Shown in pieces: positions 20,135 to 27,902 of a DNA stretch of 64,000 bases (positions are counted from its first letter, which is position 1; every line of letters starts with the position of its first letter). Origin of the DNA: Roseiarcus sp049514155. Its GTDB lineage: Bacteria > Pseudomonadota > Alphaproteobacteria > Rhizobiales > Beijerinckiaceae. The position numbers and the translations under genes are program-made. The notes under the pieces are model-generated. The model made no database searches. It had not been told where the DNA came from and was given only the letters and a program-made list of their open reading frames with translations. The stretch spans positions 1 to 64,000 of the forward strand of contig NZ_JBEKVH010000004.1 of the NCBI RefSeq assembly GCF_049514155.1, given 5' to 3'.

Positions 20135-21543
20135 TCATCGTCTCGAATCGAGTCGCTATTCCCGACACGCGGCAGCACCTGGCGGGCGGGTTGGCGGTCG
20201 CGGTCAAGGCCGCGCTGCGCGATCGCGTCGGCGTCTGGTTCGGCTGGAGCGGCGACATCAGCGACCAAGAAGCGACGGCGCCGCGCCGCCTCAAACGCGG
20301 CCGGGTCGACTACGCCGTCATCGACCTCTCCGAGGCCGACTACCAGGAATATTACAACGGCTTCGCCAACCGGGTGCTGTGGCCGATCCTACACTACCGG
20401 GTCGACTTGCAGGAATATTCACGCGCCGACCAAAGCGGCTACATGCGCGTCAACAGCTTGTTCGCCGACCAGCTCGACGCAATCATCGAGGAAGACGACG
20501 TCGTCTGGGTGCACGACTATCATCTGATGCCGCTCGCCCGCGAACTCAGGGCGCGCGGCCGCGTCAACCCGATCGGCTTCTTCCTCCACATTCCCTGCGC
20601 GCCGCCCGACATCCTGGCGACGATGCCCAACCACGAGGAGATCCTCGGCAGCCTCGTCCATTACGACCTGGTCGGCTTCCAGACCGACAACGATCGCGAC
20701 AACTTCGCCCATTACCTGACCTCGCTGGGCGCGAAACCGGTGCGCAGCGCAAGCTTCACGCTCGACGGCCGGACGACCCGCCTCGGCGCCTTTCCGGTCG
20801 GCATCGAAACCGCCGTCTACGCCCGCCTCGCCCGCAATGCGGTGCGCTCGCGCTTCGTGCGCGAGATGGTCGAAAGCCTCAACGGCCAGAAGCTGATGCT
20901 GGGCGTCGATCGGCTCGACTATTCCAAGGGCATCATCCATCGCCTCAACGCCTTCGATCGCTTTCTCGAGGTCAATCCGGAATGGCGGTCGCGCGTCACC
21001 TACCTGCAGGTGACGCCGAAGAGCCGCGGCGAGATTCGCGAATACGCGCAAATCGAGAACGAAGTGACGACGCTGATCAGCAAGATCAACGGGCGCTTCG
21101 GCGAGGCGGCGTGGACGCCGGTGCGCTACGTCAACCGCTCCTACTCGCGCACCGCGCTCGCCGGCGTCTATCGCGCCGCCGACGTCGCGCTGGTGACGCC
21201 GCTGCGCGACGGCATGAATCTCGTCGCCAAGGAGTTCGTCGCCGCCCAGGACCCGGAGAATCCAGGCGCGCTGATCCTGTCGCAATTCGCCGGCGCGGCG
21301 GCCGAGCTCGACGGCGCGGTGATCGTCAATCCGCACGAGGTCGAGGGCGTCGCCGCGGCGATCAAGCAGGCGCTGGAGATGCCGCTGATCGAGCGGCGCG
21401 ACCGGCACGGGCCGATGCTGGCGCGCCTGCGCGATCACACCGTCGATCAATGGTCCGACAGCTTCCTCACCGCGCTCGGCGAGACGCGGCAGCGGCCGAG
21501 CCTGATCGAGGGCCTGAGGGCGATGTTCGGCGCGTCGGCGTAG
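20119..21543 (+). CDS. otsA: Alpha,alpha-trehalose-phosphate synthase
   Basis: The 474-residue product is a GT20 enzyme with LIIVSNRV at the start, the glucose-6-phosphate loop GGLAVAV, GWSGDIS, VWVHDYHLMPLARELR, GVDRLDYSKGI and PLRDGMNLVAKEFVA. It condenses UDP- or ADP-glucose with glucose 6-phosphate to trehalose 6-phosphate, which OtsB dephosphorylates. A GGGAGG site inside the end of the GH15 gene precedes the ATG, and the two genes overlap by 16 bases. Trehalose serves as an osmo- and desiccation protectant in this group. Confidence 0.96.
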   Translation: MATRLIIVSNRVAIPDTRQHLAGGLAVAVKAALRDRVGVWFGWSGDISDQEATAPRRLKRGRVDYAVIDLSEADYQEYYNGFANRVLWPILHYRVDLQEYSRADQSGYMRVNSLFADQLDAIIEEDDVVWVHDYHLMPLARELRARGRVNPIGFFLHIPCAPPDILATMPNHEEILGSLVHYDLVGFQTDNDRDNFAHYLTSLGAKPVRSASFTLDGRTTRLGAFPVGIETAVYARLARNAVRSRFVREMVESLNGQKLMLGVDRLDYSKGIIHRLNAFDRFLEVNPEWRSRVTYLQVTPKSRGEIREYAQIENEVTTLISKINGRFGEAAWTPVRYVNRSYSRTALAGVYRAADVALVTPLRDGMNLVAKEFVAAQDPENPGALILSQFAGAAAELDGAVIVNPHEVEGVAAAIKQALEMPLIERRDRHGPMLARLRDHTVDQWSDSFLTALGETRQRPSLIEGLRAMFGASA

Positions 21544-21568
21544 CGCCGAAAGCGAGGGGCAGAAGAAT

Positions 21569-21608
21569 CGTCATCGCGAACGACAGCGAAGCGGTCGAGA
21601 CTCAGCCC
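21569..21608. repeat. Partial copy of a palindromic intergenic repeat
   Basis: The stretch beginning GTCATCGCGAACGACAGCGA and ending near GACTCAGCCC resembles the left arm of the complete element at 25030-25125. It lies between otsA and the VOC gene and lacks a matching right arm. Confidence 0.5.
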
Positions 21609-21624
21609 TGACGCCTCGAACCCA

Positions 21625-22029
21625 TTACGCCCGAGCGGCGAATTTCTTGATCGCTTCCGCGCTGACCGGCGTGAAGAAATTGACCAGATTTCCGTCGGGG
21701 TCGCGAAGCAGCAACGAGCGATTTCCCCATGGCGTGGTCGTCGGCTTCTGGACAAAGGCGCGGACGACGTCTTCGAGTCTTTCGTATTCCTGGTCGACGT
21801 CGTCGACGCGGAACTCGATGATGCAGCTATGATTGTCGGCGGGACGCGCGGACCCGGCCCCGAACAGCGCCACGGTGCGCTCGCTGCCGATCGCCAACGT
21901 GCAGGCAGGCGTCGCCAGCTCGGCGAAGTCCTCCGTGTAGCGCGTCGCCGGCAGGCCGGTGACGCCTTCGTAGAATTCAACCAGGCGGCTTACGTCGCTG
22001 GTGATAATCCGCACCGAGACGAAATTCAT
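21625..22029 (-). CDS. VOC (glyoxalase/bleomycin-resistance) family protein
   Basis: The 134-residue product has the vicinal-oxygen-chelate fold pattern: a first beta-alpha unit MNFVSVRIITSDVSRLVEFYEGV, the middle strand CIIEFRVDDVDQEYERL, and the terminal LLLRDPDGNLVNFFTPV. VOC proteins are metal-dependent isomerases, dioxygenases or drug-binding proteins; this one cannot be assigned. It diverges from a WYL-domain regulator with a perfect operator-like palindrome in between, so the regulator probably controls it. Confidence 0.88.
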   Translation of the reverse strand: MNFVSVRIITSDVSRLVEFYEGVTGLPATRYTEDFAELATPACTLAIGSERTVALFGAGSARPADNHSCIIEFRVDDVDQEYERLEDVVRAFVQKPTTTPWGNRSLLLRDPDGNLVNFFTPVSAEAIKKFAARA

Positions 22030-22086
22030 GATCGCTTCCCTTTCTCAGGTGGCCCGCTGGGGCGCATTCGGCTTGTAGCCGGGGCC

Positions 22087-22108
22087 TGCTGACAGCATTC
22101 TGTCAGCA
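22087..22108. promoter_or_regulatory. Perfect inverted repeat, probable operator for the WYL regulator
   Basis: TGCTGACAG and CTGTCAGCA are separated by four bases, giving an 18-base perfect dyad in a 22-base site. It ends 12 bases before the regulator's start codon and about 60 bases upstream of the divergent VOC gene, where it could control both. Confidence 0.8.
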
Positions 22109-22120
22109 TGGAGACGGGCC

Positions 22121-22822
22121 ATGCGCCGCGCCGACCGAATGTTTCAGATCATTCAGATCCTGCGGCGCACGACCCGTCCGGTCACTGCCGCCAGCTTGGC
22201 CGAAGAACTGGAAGTGTCGAAGCGGTCGGTCTACCGCGACGTCGCCGATTTAATCGGGCAGAGGGCGCCGATCCGCGGCGAGGCGGGGTCGGGCTACGTT
22301 CTGGCCCGCGACTTCGACATGCCGCCGCTGATGCTCGCGCCCGACGAGATCGAAGCCGCGGTGCTGGGCGCGCAATGGGTGGCTGAGCGCGGGGATGCAG
22401 TTCTCGCAACCGCGGCGCGCGATCTGATCGCCAAGATCGAAGCCGCCGTGCCGGAGCGCCTGCGTCCCTACATCGCCGAGCCCACCATCGGCGCGCCGGC
22501 CAACAATGCGCCGGCCCGCGACGGCTTGGACATGGCTCGGACCCGCGCCTGGATCCGCGCCGGGCGCAAGATCCGGATCCGCTATCGCGATCAGCATGAC
22601 GAGGACAGCCAGCGCACCATCTGGCCGGTGATCATCGGCTATGCCGAGACCGTGCGTCTGCTGGCGGCCTGGTGCGAGCTCCGTCAGGACTTCCGCCATT
22701 TCAGGACCGACCGTATCGTCGCCGCCGAATTTCTCGACGAGCGCCATGGCGCTCGCCCCGGCGACCTCATGAAGCGTTGGAAACGCAGAATCGAGAAAGA
22801 ACGCGGCGTGCGCCTGCCATAG
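22121..22822 (+). CDS. YafY-type transcriptional regulator (HTH_11 plus WYL domain)
   Basis: The 233-residue product has an N-terminal winged helix-turn-helix (ADRMFQIIQILRRTTRPVTAASLAEELEVSKRSVYRDVADL) in fragments typical of HTH_11 and a C-terminal WYL-like domain with IRIRYRDQHDE, TIWPVIIGYAETVRLLAAWCELRQDFRHFRTDRI. The WYL triad is partly replaced (VIIGYAETVRLLAAWC). These proteins sense a ligand through the WYL domain. It reads away from the VOC gene, and the dyad just before its start suggests autoregulation. Confidence 0.92.
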   Translation: MRRADRMFQIIQILRRTTRPVTAASLAEELEVSKRSVYRDVADLIGQRAPIRGEAGSGYVLARDFDMPPLMLAPDEIEAAVLGAQWVAERGDAVLATAARDLIAKIEAAVPERLRPYIAEPTIGAPANNAPARDGLDMARTRAWIRAGRKIRIRYRDQHDEDSQRTIWPVIIGYAETVRLLAAWCELRQDFRHFRTDRIVAAEFLDERHGARPGDLMKRWKRRIEKERGVRLP

Positions 22823-22843
22823 CGGCTCGGGCCGGCGCGAAAT

Positions 22844-24148
22844 TCACGCCTGCGCAGCTTCGCGCGTCTCCCTGAGGCTGAGCAGGCTGGCGAAGCTCAC
22901 CGCCGCGGCCGCGACGATGTAATAGCCGACCCAGGCGACGCCGCCGCGCGCCAGCAGCAGTTGCGCGACGGCGGGGGCGAGCGAAGCGCCGAGAATGCCG
23001 CCGAGGTTGTAGGCGCTCGAGGCGCCGGTGTAGCGCACGCGGGCGGGGAACAGCTCCGGCAGCAGCGCGCCGAGCGGGGCGAAGGTGAGGCCCATCGCGG
23101 CAAGCGCGAGCGACAGGAAGGCCAGGACGCCGATCGTCCCGCCGCCGAGCAAGGTCGGCATGGCGAGCCCGACCGCCGCTGCGGCGATCGCCGCAACGAG
23201 CAGCACTGGCCGGCGGCCGAAGCGGTCGGCGAGCGCAGCGGAGACCGGCGTCGCCGCCGCCATGAACAGCGCCGCCACGCACAGCATCGCCAGGAAGTCG
23301 GTGCGCGCGATATGCAGCGTCGTCACGCCGTAGCCGAGCGCGAACACCGTCGAGACGTAGAACAGCGCATAGCAGACGACGATCGCCAGCGAACCCTGGA
23401 TCATCGGTCGCCAGTGATCGCGGATCGCTTCGACGAGCGGAACTTGAGCGCGCTGGCGCGTTTCGACCAGCGCGCGGAAGGCGGGCGTCTCGGCGACGGT
23501 CACGCGGACATAGAGGCCGATCGCCACCAGCGCGGCGCTGAGCAGGAAGGGAACCCGCCACGCCCAGGCGACGAAGCTCTGTTCGCCCAGACCGAGAATC
23601 AGTAGCAGGAACAGTCCGTTGGCCATCAGGAAGCCGATCGGCGGCCCCAGTTGCGGGAACATGCCGAACCAGGCGCGCTGGCCGCGCGGCGCGTTCTCGG
23701 TCGCCAGCAGCGCCGCGCCGCCCCATTCGCCGCCGAGCCCGACACCCTGGCCGAAGCGCAGCAGGCACAGCAGCCAGGGCGCGAGCGCGCCGGCCGTGGA
23801 ATAGCCGGGCAGGACGCCGATCAGCGTCGTCGACAGTCCCATGACCACCATCGTCGCCACCAGCGTCGCCTTGCGGCCGATTCGGTCGCCGAAATGGCCG
23901 AACAGGAACGCGCCGACAGGCCGCGCCACAAAGGCGACGCCGAAGGTGAGGAAGGCGTTGAGCGCCTGGGTCCGCGGCGCCGATTGCGGGAAGAACGTCT
24001 GGCCGATCACCAGCGCCGCGGCGGTGCCGTAGATGTAAAAATCATAAAATTCGATCGCCGTGCCGATCAAGCTCGCCAGCACGATGCGGCCGACGCCGAC
24101 TCCCGGCGCCCCGATCGCCGCCGTCGCGGCGCCCGTCTCTCCCGTCAT
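22844..24148 (-). CDS. MFS transporter, metabolite:H+ symporter (MHS) family
   Basis: The 434-residue product has about twelve membrane segments. The start region IVLASLIGTAIEFYDFYIYGTAAA, the loop 2-3 motif GHFGDRIGRKATL and the GQGVGLGGEWGGAALLATENAP motif identify the MHS branch (relatives of ShiA, KgtP and proline/betaine carriers). It imports an organic acid or compatible solute with protons; the substrate is not readable. It is convergent with the WYL regulator gene and followed upstream by a small membrane-protein gene. Confidence 0.93.
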   Translation of the reverse strand: MTGETGAATAAIGAPGVGVGRIVLASLIGTAIEFYDFYIYGTAAALVIGQTFFPQSAPRTQALNAFLTFGVAFVARPVGAFLFGHFGDRIGRKATLVATMVVMGLSTTLIGVLPGYSTAGALAPWLLCLLRFGQGVGLGGEWGGAALLATENAPRGQRAWFGMFPQLGPPIGFLMANGLFLLLILGLGEQSFVAWAWRVPFLLSAALVAIGLYVRVTVAETPAFRALVETRQRAQVPLVEAIRDHWRPMIQGSLAIVVCYALFYVSTVFALGYGVTTLHIARTDFLAMLCVAALFMAAATPVSAALADRFGRRPVLLVAAIAAAAVGLAMPTLLGGGTIGVLAFLSLALAAMGLTFAPLGALLPELFPARVRYTGASSAYNLGGILGASLAPAVAQLLLARGGVAWVGYYIVAAAAVSFASLLSLRETREAAQA

Positions 24149-24174
24149 GACGTTCCCCGGCCCCTTTTTCTATT

Positions 24175-24372
24175 TCAATCCGGCTTCGCCCAGTGCGGGC
24201 AGCTTTGGCTCAGCGGCAACTTTTGTTCGATGATGCGGAACGGGAAATAGTATTTGCAGCTGCGGTTCCACTGGTCGGCGGTCTGCCCGGACGAAATCAG
24301 CGGCGCTTCGTCCCACAGCAACAGGCCAAAGTTTACGCCGACGATGAGCGCCAGCGGCAATATCCATTTCAT
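24175..24372 (-). CDS. Small hypothetical membrane-anchored or exported protein
   Basis: The 65-residue frame starts MKWILPLALIVGVNFGLLLW, a single hydrophobic segment or uncleaved signal anchor, followed by a polar domain with two cysteines (C39, C58) that could form a disulfide in the periplasm. A G-run at about 9 bases upstream serves as ribosome binding site. It ends just upstream of the MFS gene start on the same strand (26 bases), so both may be co-transcribed. No family recognised; it could be a false frame, but composition and start support it. Confidence 0.55.
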   Translation of the reverse strand: MKWILPLALIVGVNFGLLLWDEAPLISSGQTADQWNRSCKYYFPFRIIEQKLPLSQSCPHWAKPD

Positions 24373-24686
24373 TGGCCTACCCCCCGAAGGCGACCGACGC
24401 CTGGCCCCTTCTCGAAGGGGGGCGCATGGGAATCGGCCGTTCGTCAGCGTCATAATCGCGCCTTTGGCCCGGCGTGACAATTCTCCGGCTGGGGCCGATA
24501 ACGCTTGCCGCCTTTCGCCGATCTTGCGCGATGACGCGCGATCGAATAAATGGCTGCGATCGGGCTTCGGCCGAACGACTTGGCCTCGGCGCGCTCCCGC
24601 GTCAGACTGACGACCTTCTCCCAAACTCGAATCTCGCCGGCCGCGACACGCGGCTTCAATTTGGATCCGTAAGGAAGGAAATTCAC
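24373..24686. promoter_or_regulatory. Long leader region upstream of the cold-shock gene
   Basis: These 314 bases separate the small membrane-protein gene from the cold-shock gene and contain no convincing gene. Cold-shock genes of this type often have a long structured 5' untranslated region, and the last ~200 bases may serve as one. The ribosome binding site AAGGAAGGAA sits 7 bases before the ATG. Confidence 0.45.
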
Positions 24687-24896
24687 ATGGCGCAGGGAAC
24701 CGTGAAGTGGTTCAACGGCCAAAAAGGCTACGGCTTCATCCAGCCGGACGACGGCAGCAAGGACGTCTTCGTCCACATCAGCGCGGTGCAGCGCGCCGGT
24801 CTCGTCGATCTCAACGAGGGCCAGAAGGTCGCCTACGAGGTCGTCGCCGATCGCCGCACCGGCAAGTCGTCGGCCGACAATCTGAAGCCGCTGTAA
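24687..24896 (+). CDS. cspA: Cold-shock domain protein (CspA family)
   Basis: The 69-residue product is a complete cold-shock domain: GTVKWFNGQKGYGFIQPDDG contains the RNP1 motif (KGYGFI) and DVFVHISAV the RNP2 motif (VFVHIS). It binds single-stranded RNA and DNA as an RNA chaperone in the cytoplasm. It is monocistronic, with a clear intrinsic terminator 54 bases downstream. The symbol is given by family; alphaproteobacteria carry several paralogues and this one's cold inducibility is unknown. Confidence 0.95.
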   Translation: MAQGTVKWFNGQKGYGFIQPDDGSKDVFVHISAVQRAGLVDLNEGQKVAYEVVADRRTGKSSADNLKPL

Positions 24897-24949
24897 GGCT
24901 CACAATCTTTCGCCTCGGCCGGGAACGCCCGGCCGGGGTCGAGGCCATC

Positions 24950-24987
24950 GGCCCGCGCTCGGGAGACCGGCGCGGGCCGTTTCTTTT
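24950..24987 (+). terminator. Intrinsic terminator of the cold-shock gene
   Basis: A perfect 9-base-pair stem, GGCCCGCGC and GCGCGGGCC with an 11-base loop, is followed by GTTTCTTTTT. It lies just downstream of the cold-shock gene. Confidence 0.85.
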
Positions 24988-25029
24988 TGCGGCAGCTTCG
25001 AGCAAGTTGTCTTTAGATTGAAACGGTTC

Positions 25030-25125
25030 CGGTCGTCATCGCGAGCGACAGCGACGCGATCCGGACTGAGCCGCTGCCGCAATCCCCAAGTCTGGATCGC
25101 TTCGCTTTGCTCGCGATGACGACCG
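25030..25125. repeat. Palindromic intergenic repeat element with 17-base perfect arms
   Basis: CGGTCGTCATCGCGAGC at the left is repeated inverted as GCTCGCGATGACGACCG at the right; an inner pair, GCGATCCGGACT and AGTCTGGATCGC, matches with one mismatch. The element can fold into one long hairpin. A half copy occurs at 21569 and a decayed one near 29620, so it is a dispersed family. It lies between the cold-shock gene and the Ada/Ogt-type gene. Confidence 0.8.
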
Positions 25126-25153
25126 AGGCGATTCGACTTGAATGCATCAAGCT

Positions 25154-26017
25154 TTAGCCCGCCTGGGTGCGGCCGGCTTCCCAACCGATGATCGCCTGCT
25201 TGCGCGCCAGGCCCCAGTGGTAGCCGGTCAGCGCGCCAGAGCGCCCGAGAACGCGATGACAGGGGACGACGAACGAGATCGGGTTGCGTCCGACCGCCGC
25301 CCCGACCGCGCGCGCCGCGTTGGGCTTGCCGAGATGGCGGGCGATATCGGAATAGGTCGTCGCGCGACCCATCGGCACGGCGAGCAGCGTTTCCCACACC
25401 CGCACCTCGAAATCGGTGCCGATCATGACAATTCGCAGCGGCGCGTCGGGCCGCCATTGCGCCGAATCGAAGGCGCGGGCGGCGAGCGGCGCCGTCGCAG
25501 CCTCGTCCTCGACCAAGCGGGCGCGCGGCCAACGCTTTCGCATATCGGCGAGCGCCGCGGCGCGGTCCCCGTCGTCGACGAAGCCGAGACCGGCGAGGCC
25601 GCGCGGCGCGGCGACGACGATCGCTTCGCCGAACGGCGAGGGGTGAAAGCCGTAGGCGAGTTCGAGGTCGTCGCGGCGATAGTCGCCCGGCGTCAGCGCC
25701 TCATGGGTGACGAACAGGTCGTGCAGCCGGCTCGGCCCCGACAGGCCGACGTCGTAGGCGGCGTCGAGCACGCTCGCCGAATCGCGCAGCAGTTCGCGCG
25801 CCCGCTCGATCGTCAGCGCTTGCAGGAAGGCCTTCGGCGTCAGTCCCGCCCAGCGCTTGAAGACGTGCTGGAAGTGCGACGCGGAGAGGCCGACGTGGTC
25901 GGCGATCGCCTCGATCGACGGCTGGTCGCGCCAGCGGGTCGAGATGAATTCGATCGCCTTGCGCACGACGGCGTAATCGGCGCCGGGCGCGACGGGGAAG
26001 GCGGGAAAATCGAGCAT
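25154..26017 (-). CDS. AraC-type regulator fused to O6-alkylguanine-DNA alkyltransferase (Ada/Ogt-like)
   Basis: The 287-residue product has an N-terminal AraC HTH (IEAIADHVGLSASHFQHVFKRWAGLTPKAFLQ) and a C-terminal alkyltransferase with the active-site PCHRVLG motif near residue 250 and the DNA-binding helix AARAVGAAVGRNP. The Cys accepts alkyl groups from O6-alkylguanine. The zinc-cysteine N-terminal domain of E. coli Ada is absent, so the methylphosphotriester sensing switch is lacking. I start at MLDFPAF; weaker upstream in-frame starts exist up to 26074. Confidence 0.92.
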   Translation of the reverse strand: MLDFPAFPVAPGADYAVVRKAIEFISTRWRDQPSIEAIADHVGLSASHFQHVFKRWAGLTPKAFLQALTIERARELLRDSASVLDAAYDVGLSGPSRLHDLFVTHEALTPGDYRRDDLELAYGFHPSPFGEAIVVAAPRGLAGLGFVDDGDRAAALADMRKRWPRARLVEDEAATAPLAARAFDSAQWRPDAPLRIVMIGTDFEVRVWETLLAVPMGRATTYSDIARHLGKPNAARAVGAAVGRNPISFVVPCHRVLGRSGALTGYHWGLARKQAIIGWEAGRTQAG

Positions 26018-26039
26018 TGGTCCGCATCCATGAAGTCCA

Positions 26040-26233
26040 GAGCGCGTTGCACTCGGTTCGAACTGCTGCGCCACAATCCCCTCTCCCCGCTTGCGGGGAA
26101 AGGGCGAGGGTGAGGGGCTTGGTGATTAGCCGCCGCGTTGCAGCCAATCGCCCGGCCCCTCATCCTATCCTTCTCCCCGCAAGCGGGGAGAAGGGACGCA
26201 GCTGCGCTGTTTTCGCCTAACTGCAACGCGCTC
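26040..26233. repeat. Composite palindromic repeat (nested inverted arms)
   Basis: Outer arms GAGCGCGTTGCA (26040) and TGCAACGCGCTC (26222) are perfectly complementary. Inside them are arms of the CCCTCTCCCCGC-TTGCGGGG type (26078-26117) and its inverse with CCCCGCAAGCGGGG (26155-26195), each itself palindromic. Repeats of this G/C block type are widespread between genes of Hyphomicrobiales. It lies between the alkyltransferase and DUF2461 genes. Confidence 0.8.
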
Positions 26234-26298
26234 CTGCCGACATCATCGTCGAGCCGGATGCGCAGCGCCACCCGAAAACGACTACTTTAGTTAGCCGT

Positions 26299-26979
26299 CT
26301 AGCGCGCATCGACGACCGCGCTCCAGCCCCATTTCAGCAGCGGCATAGCGTCATGAGCGAAGGCGACGATGTCGTCGACCAGGGCGGGCTTGGCGAGCCG
26401 CGCGTCGGCGATGTCGCGCGAGCAGATGAACGACGCGTTGCGGACCGCGGCGGCGATCTCCTCGTCGTCGATCGCCTCGTAGCCGCGCGGCGCGCGCTTC
26501 AACGCGTGTTCGTCTTCGAGCGCGAGGCCGCCGTCGGCGAGCTTGGCGACCATCGTCTTCCACGCCTTTGGCGCGCGCACGATCGCCGCGCGCAGCCGCG
26601 CCAGGGCTTCCGGCTCGGGCTGCCAGAAGCCGGCGGCGGCGAAGCAGCCCTCGGCGGACACGTGGACGTAGAGCATGCCGGGGTCGTTTTTCGCGCCCGT
26701 CCGAGACAGCACCGCGCCGGCGTTGGTCTTGTACGGGTTCTTGTCCTTGGCGAAGCGCACGTCGCGGTTGATGCGGAAGAGCGACGCCTTGCGGTCGCCC
26801 TTGAGCGGCGTTTTCGCCTTGGCGAAGCGCGCCGCGAGTTCTTCGACCAGGTCGCCGAGCGGCCCCTTGATCTCGCCCTCGTAGATTGCGCGGTTGGCCT
26901 CGAACCAGTCCTTGGTCTGGTGGAAGGCGAGCGCCTTGAAGAAGGGGACGGCCTGGGGGCCGAAGCCGGAAAAAGGCAT
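26299..26979 (-). CDS. DUF2461/TIGR02453-family protein
   Basis: The 226-residue product opens with FSGFGPQAVPFFKALAFHQTKDWFEANRAIYE in part, the hallmark of the TIGR02453 (DUF2461) family, and has RINRDVRFAKDKNPYKTNAGAVL in the middle. Members occur across bacteria and fungi, are cytoplasmic, and have no assigned biochemical function. Length is normal for the family. It stands alone between a repeat element and a secreted-protein gene on the same strand. Confidence 0.9.
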   Translation of the reverse strand: MPFSGFGPQAVPFFKALAFHQTKDWFEANRAIYEGEIKGPLGDLVEELAARFAKAKTPLKGDRKASLFRINRDVRFAKDKNPYKTNAGAVLSRTGAKNDPGMLYVHVSAEGCFAAAGFWQPEPEALARLRAAIVRAPKAWKTMVAKLADGGLALEDEHALKRAPRGYEAIDDEEIAAAVRNASFICSRDIADARLAKPALVDDIVAFAHDAMPLLKWGWSAVVDAR

Positions 26980-27053
26980 GGCGCGATTCCTGACGAAGAC
27001 CGCGAAAGCGTCGCTCTTCTAGGCCCGGCAAGGCGGACGCGCAAACGTCGCGC

Positions 27054-27797
27054 TCACTGGGAAGAATTGGGCAACGTCGCCTCGGCGGCGGCGACGATCG
27101 CCGCCGCGAGGTCGGCCTGGGCGGCCGGCAGACGAACGGCGAGCAAGTAGAGATCGGGCCCGTCCGCCGGGCCGACGAGCTTGGCGAGACCGACGACCGG
27201 CAGCGGGCTCGCGCCCAGCCCGGCCGCGGCGCCCAGTCCGTCCTTGCCGGCGGGCGTCGCGAACGCGACCAGCGTCGCCGTCTTGTAGGTCAGCTTGTCG
27301 GCCGGGTAGGGGCCGGCGGGGAAATTCTCCTTCGGCTCGACCCCCTCGGCGATCACCGAAGCGACGAACGCCTTTTCCGGCCCGGCGAAGACGCGCGCGG
27401 CGACCTTGGCGACGTCGAAGCGGCCGCTGGTGCCGCCCGAGTCGTCGGCGAGGACAACGGCGGGGCCGGCGATCGGCTGGCTCGCGTCGTCGAGCTTGCC
27501 GCTCGGCGCGATCGTCAGCGTCACGCCGCTCGAGCCGTAGAACGAGAAGCATTTCCAGCCGCGCGGCGCGAGCGCGCCGGCGGAATATTGCGCCTGATAC
27601 CAGGCGAGCCCTTTCGCCGCCGCGGGATTGATGGCGACCGCCTTTGGCTGGCCTTTCGGCGCGGCGACCGGCCCCTGCTGGCCGTCGCTCGCGCAGCCGA
27701 CGAAGGGGACGGTCTGAGCCGCCCCCGCGGCGAAAGGCGTGAGGGTGAAGGCGGCGCAGATCAGCGCCGCGCATGACAACGAACGAAGCTTCAGCAC
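27054..27797 (-). CDS. Exported hypothetical protein
   Basis: The 247-residue product begins with a signal peptide (LKLRSLSCAALICAAFTLTPFAAGAA) and then a mature domain with two cysteines (in VGCASD and WKCFSF) and a moderately conserved-looking GLAWYQAQYSAGALAPRGWKCF segment. A GTG start after GGGAGA was preferred; a GTG/TTG further upstream lacks a site. I do not recognise a named family with certainty. Its role is unknown; the export signal places it in the periplasm or outside. Confidence 0.75.
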   Translation of the reverse strand: MLKLRSLSCAALICAAFTLTPFAAGAAQTVPFVGCASDGQQGPVAAPKGQPKAVAINPAAAKGLAWYQAQYSAGALAPRGWKCFSFYGSSGVTLTIAPSGKLDDASQPIAGPAVVLADDSGGTSGRFDVAKVAARVFAGPEKAFVASVIAEGVEPKENFPAGPYPADKLTYKTATLVAFATPAGKDGLGAAAGLGASPLPVVGLAKLVGPADGPDLYLLAVRLPAAQADLAAAIVAAAEATLPNSSQ

Positions 27798-27902
27798 GGC
27801 GCATCTCCCAGCAACCACGAAATTATCGGCGATCGCCGCGGCGGCGGCAAACGCCGGTCTCGTGTTGGGGCGAAACCGGCGCGATGCTGCGGCGCCCGTT
27901 GG

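Noticed and set aside
26040..26233. CRISPR-like repeat array
   Set aside because: Repeats are inverted and nested rather than direct and regularly spaced, with no spacers or cas genes.
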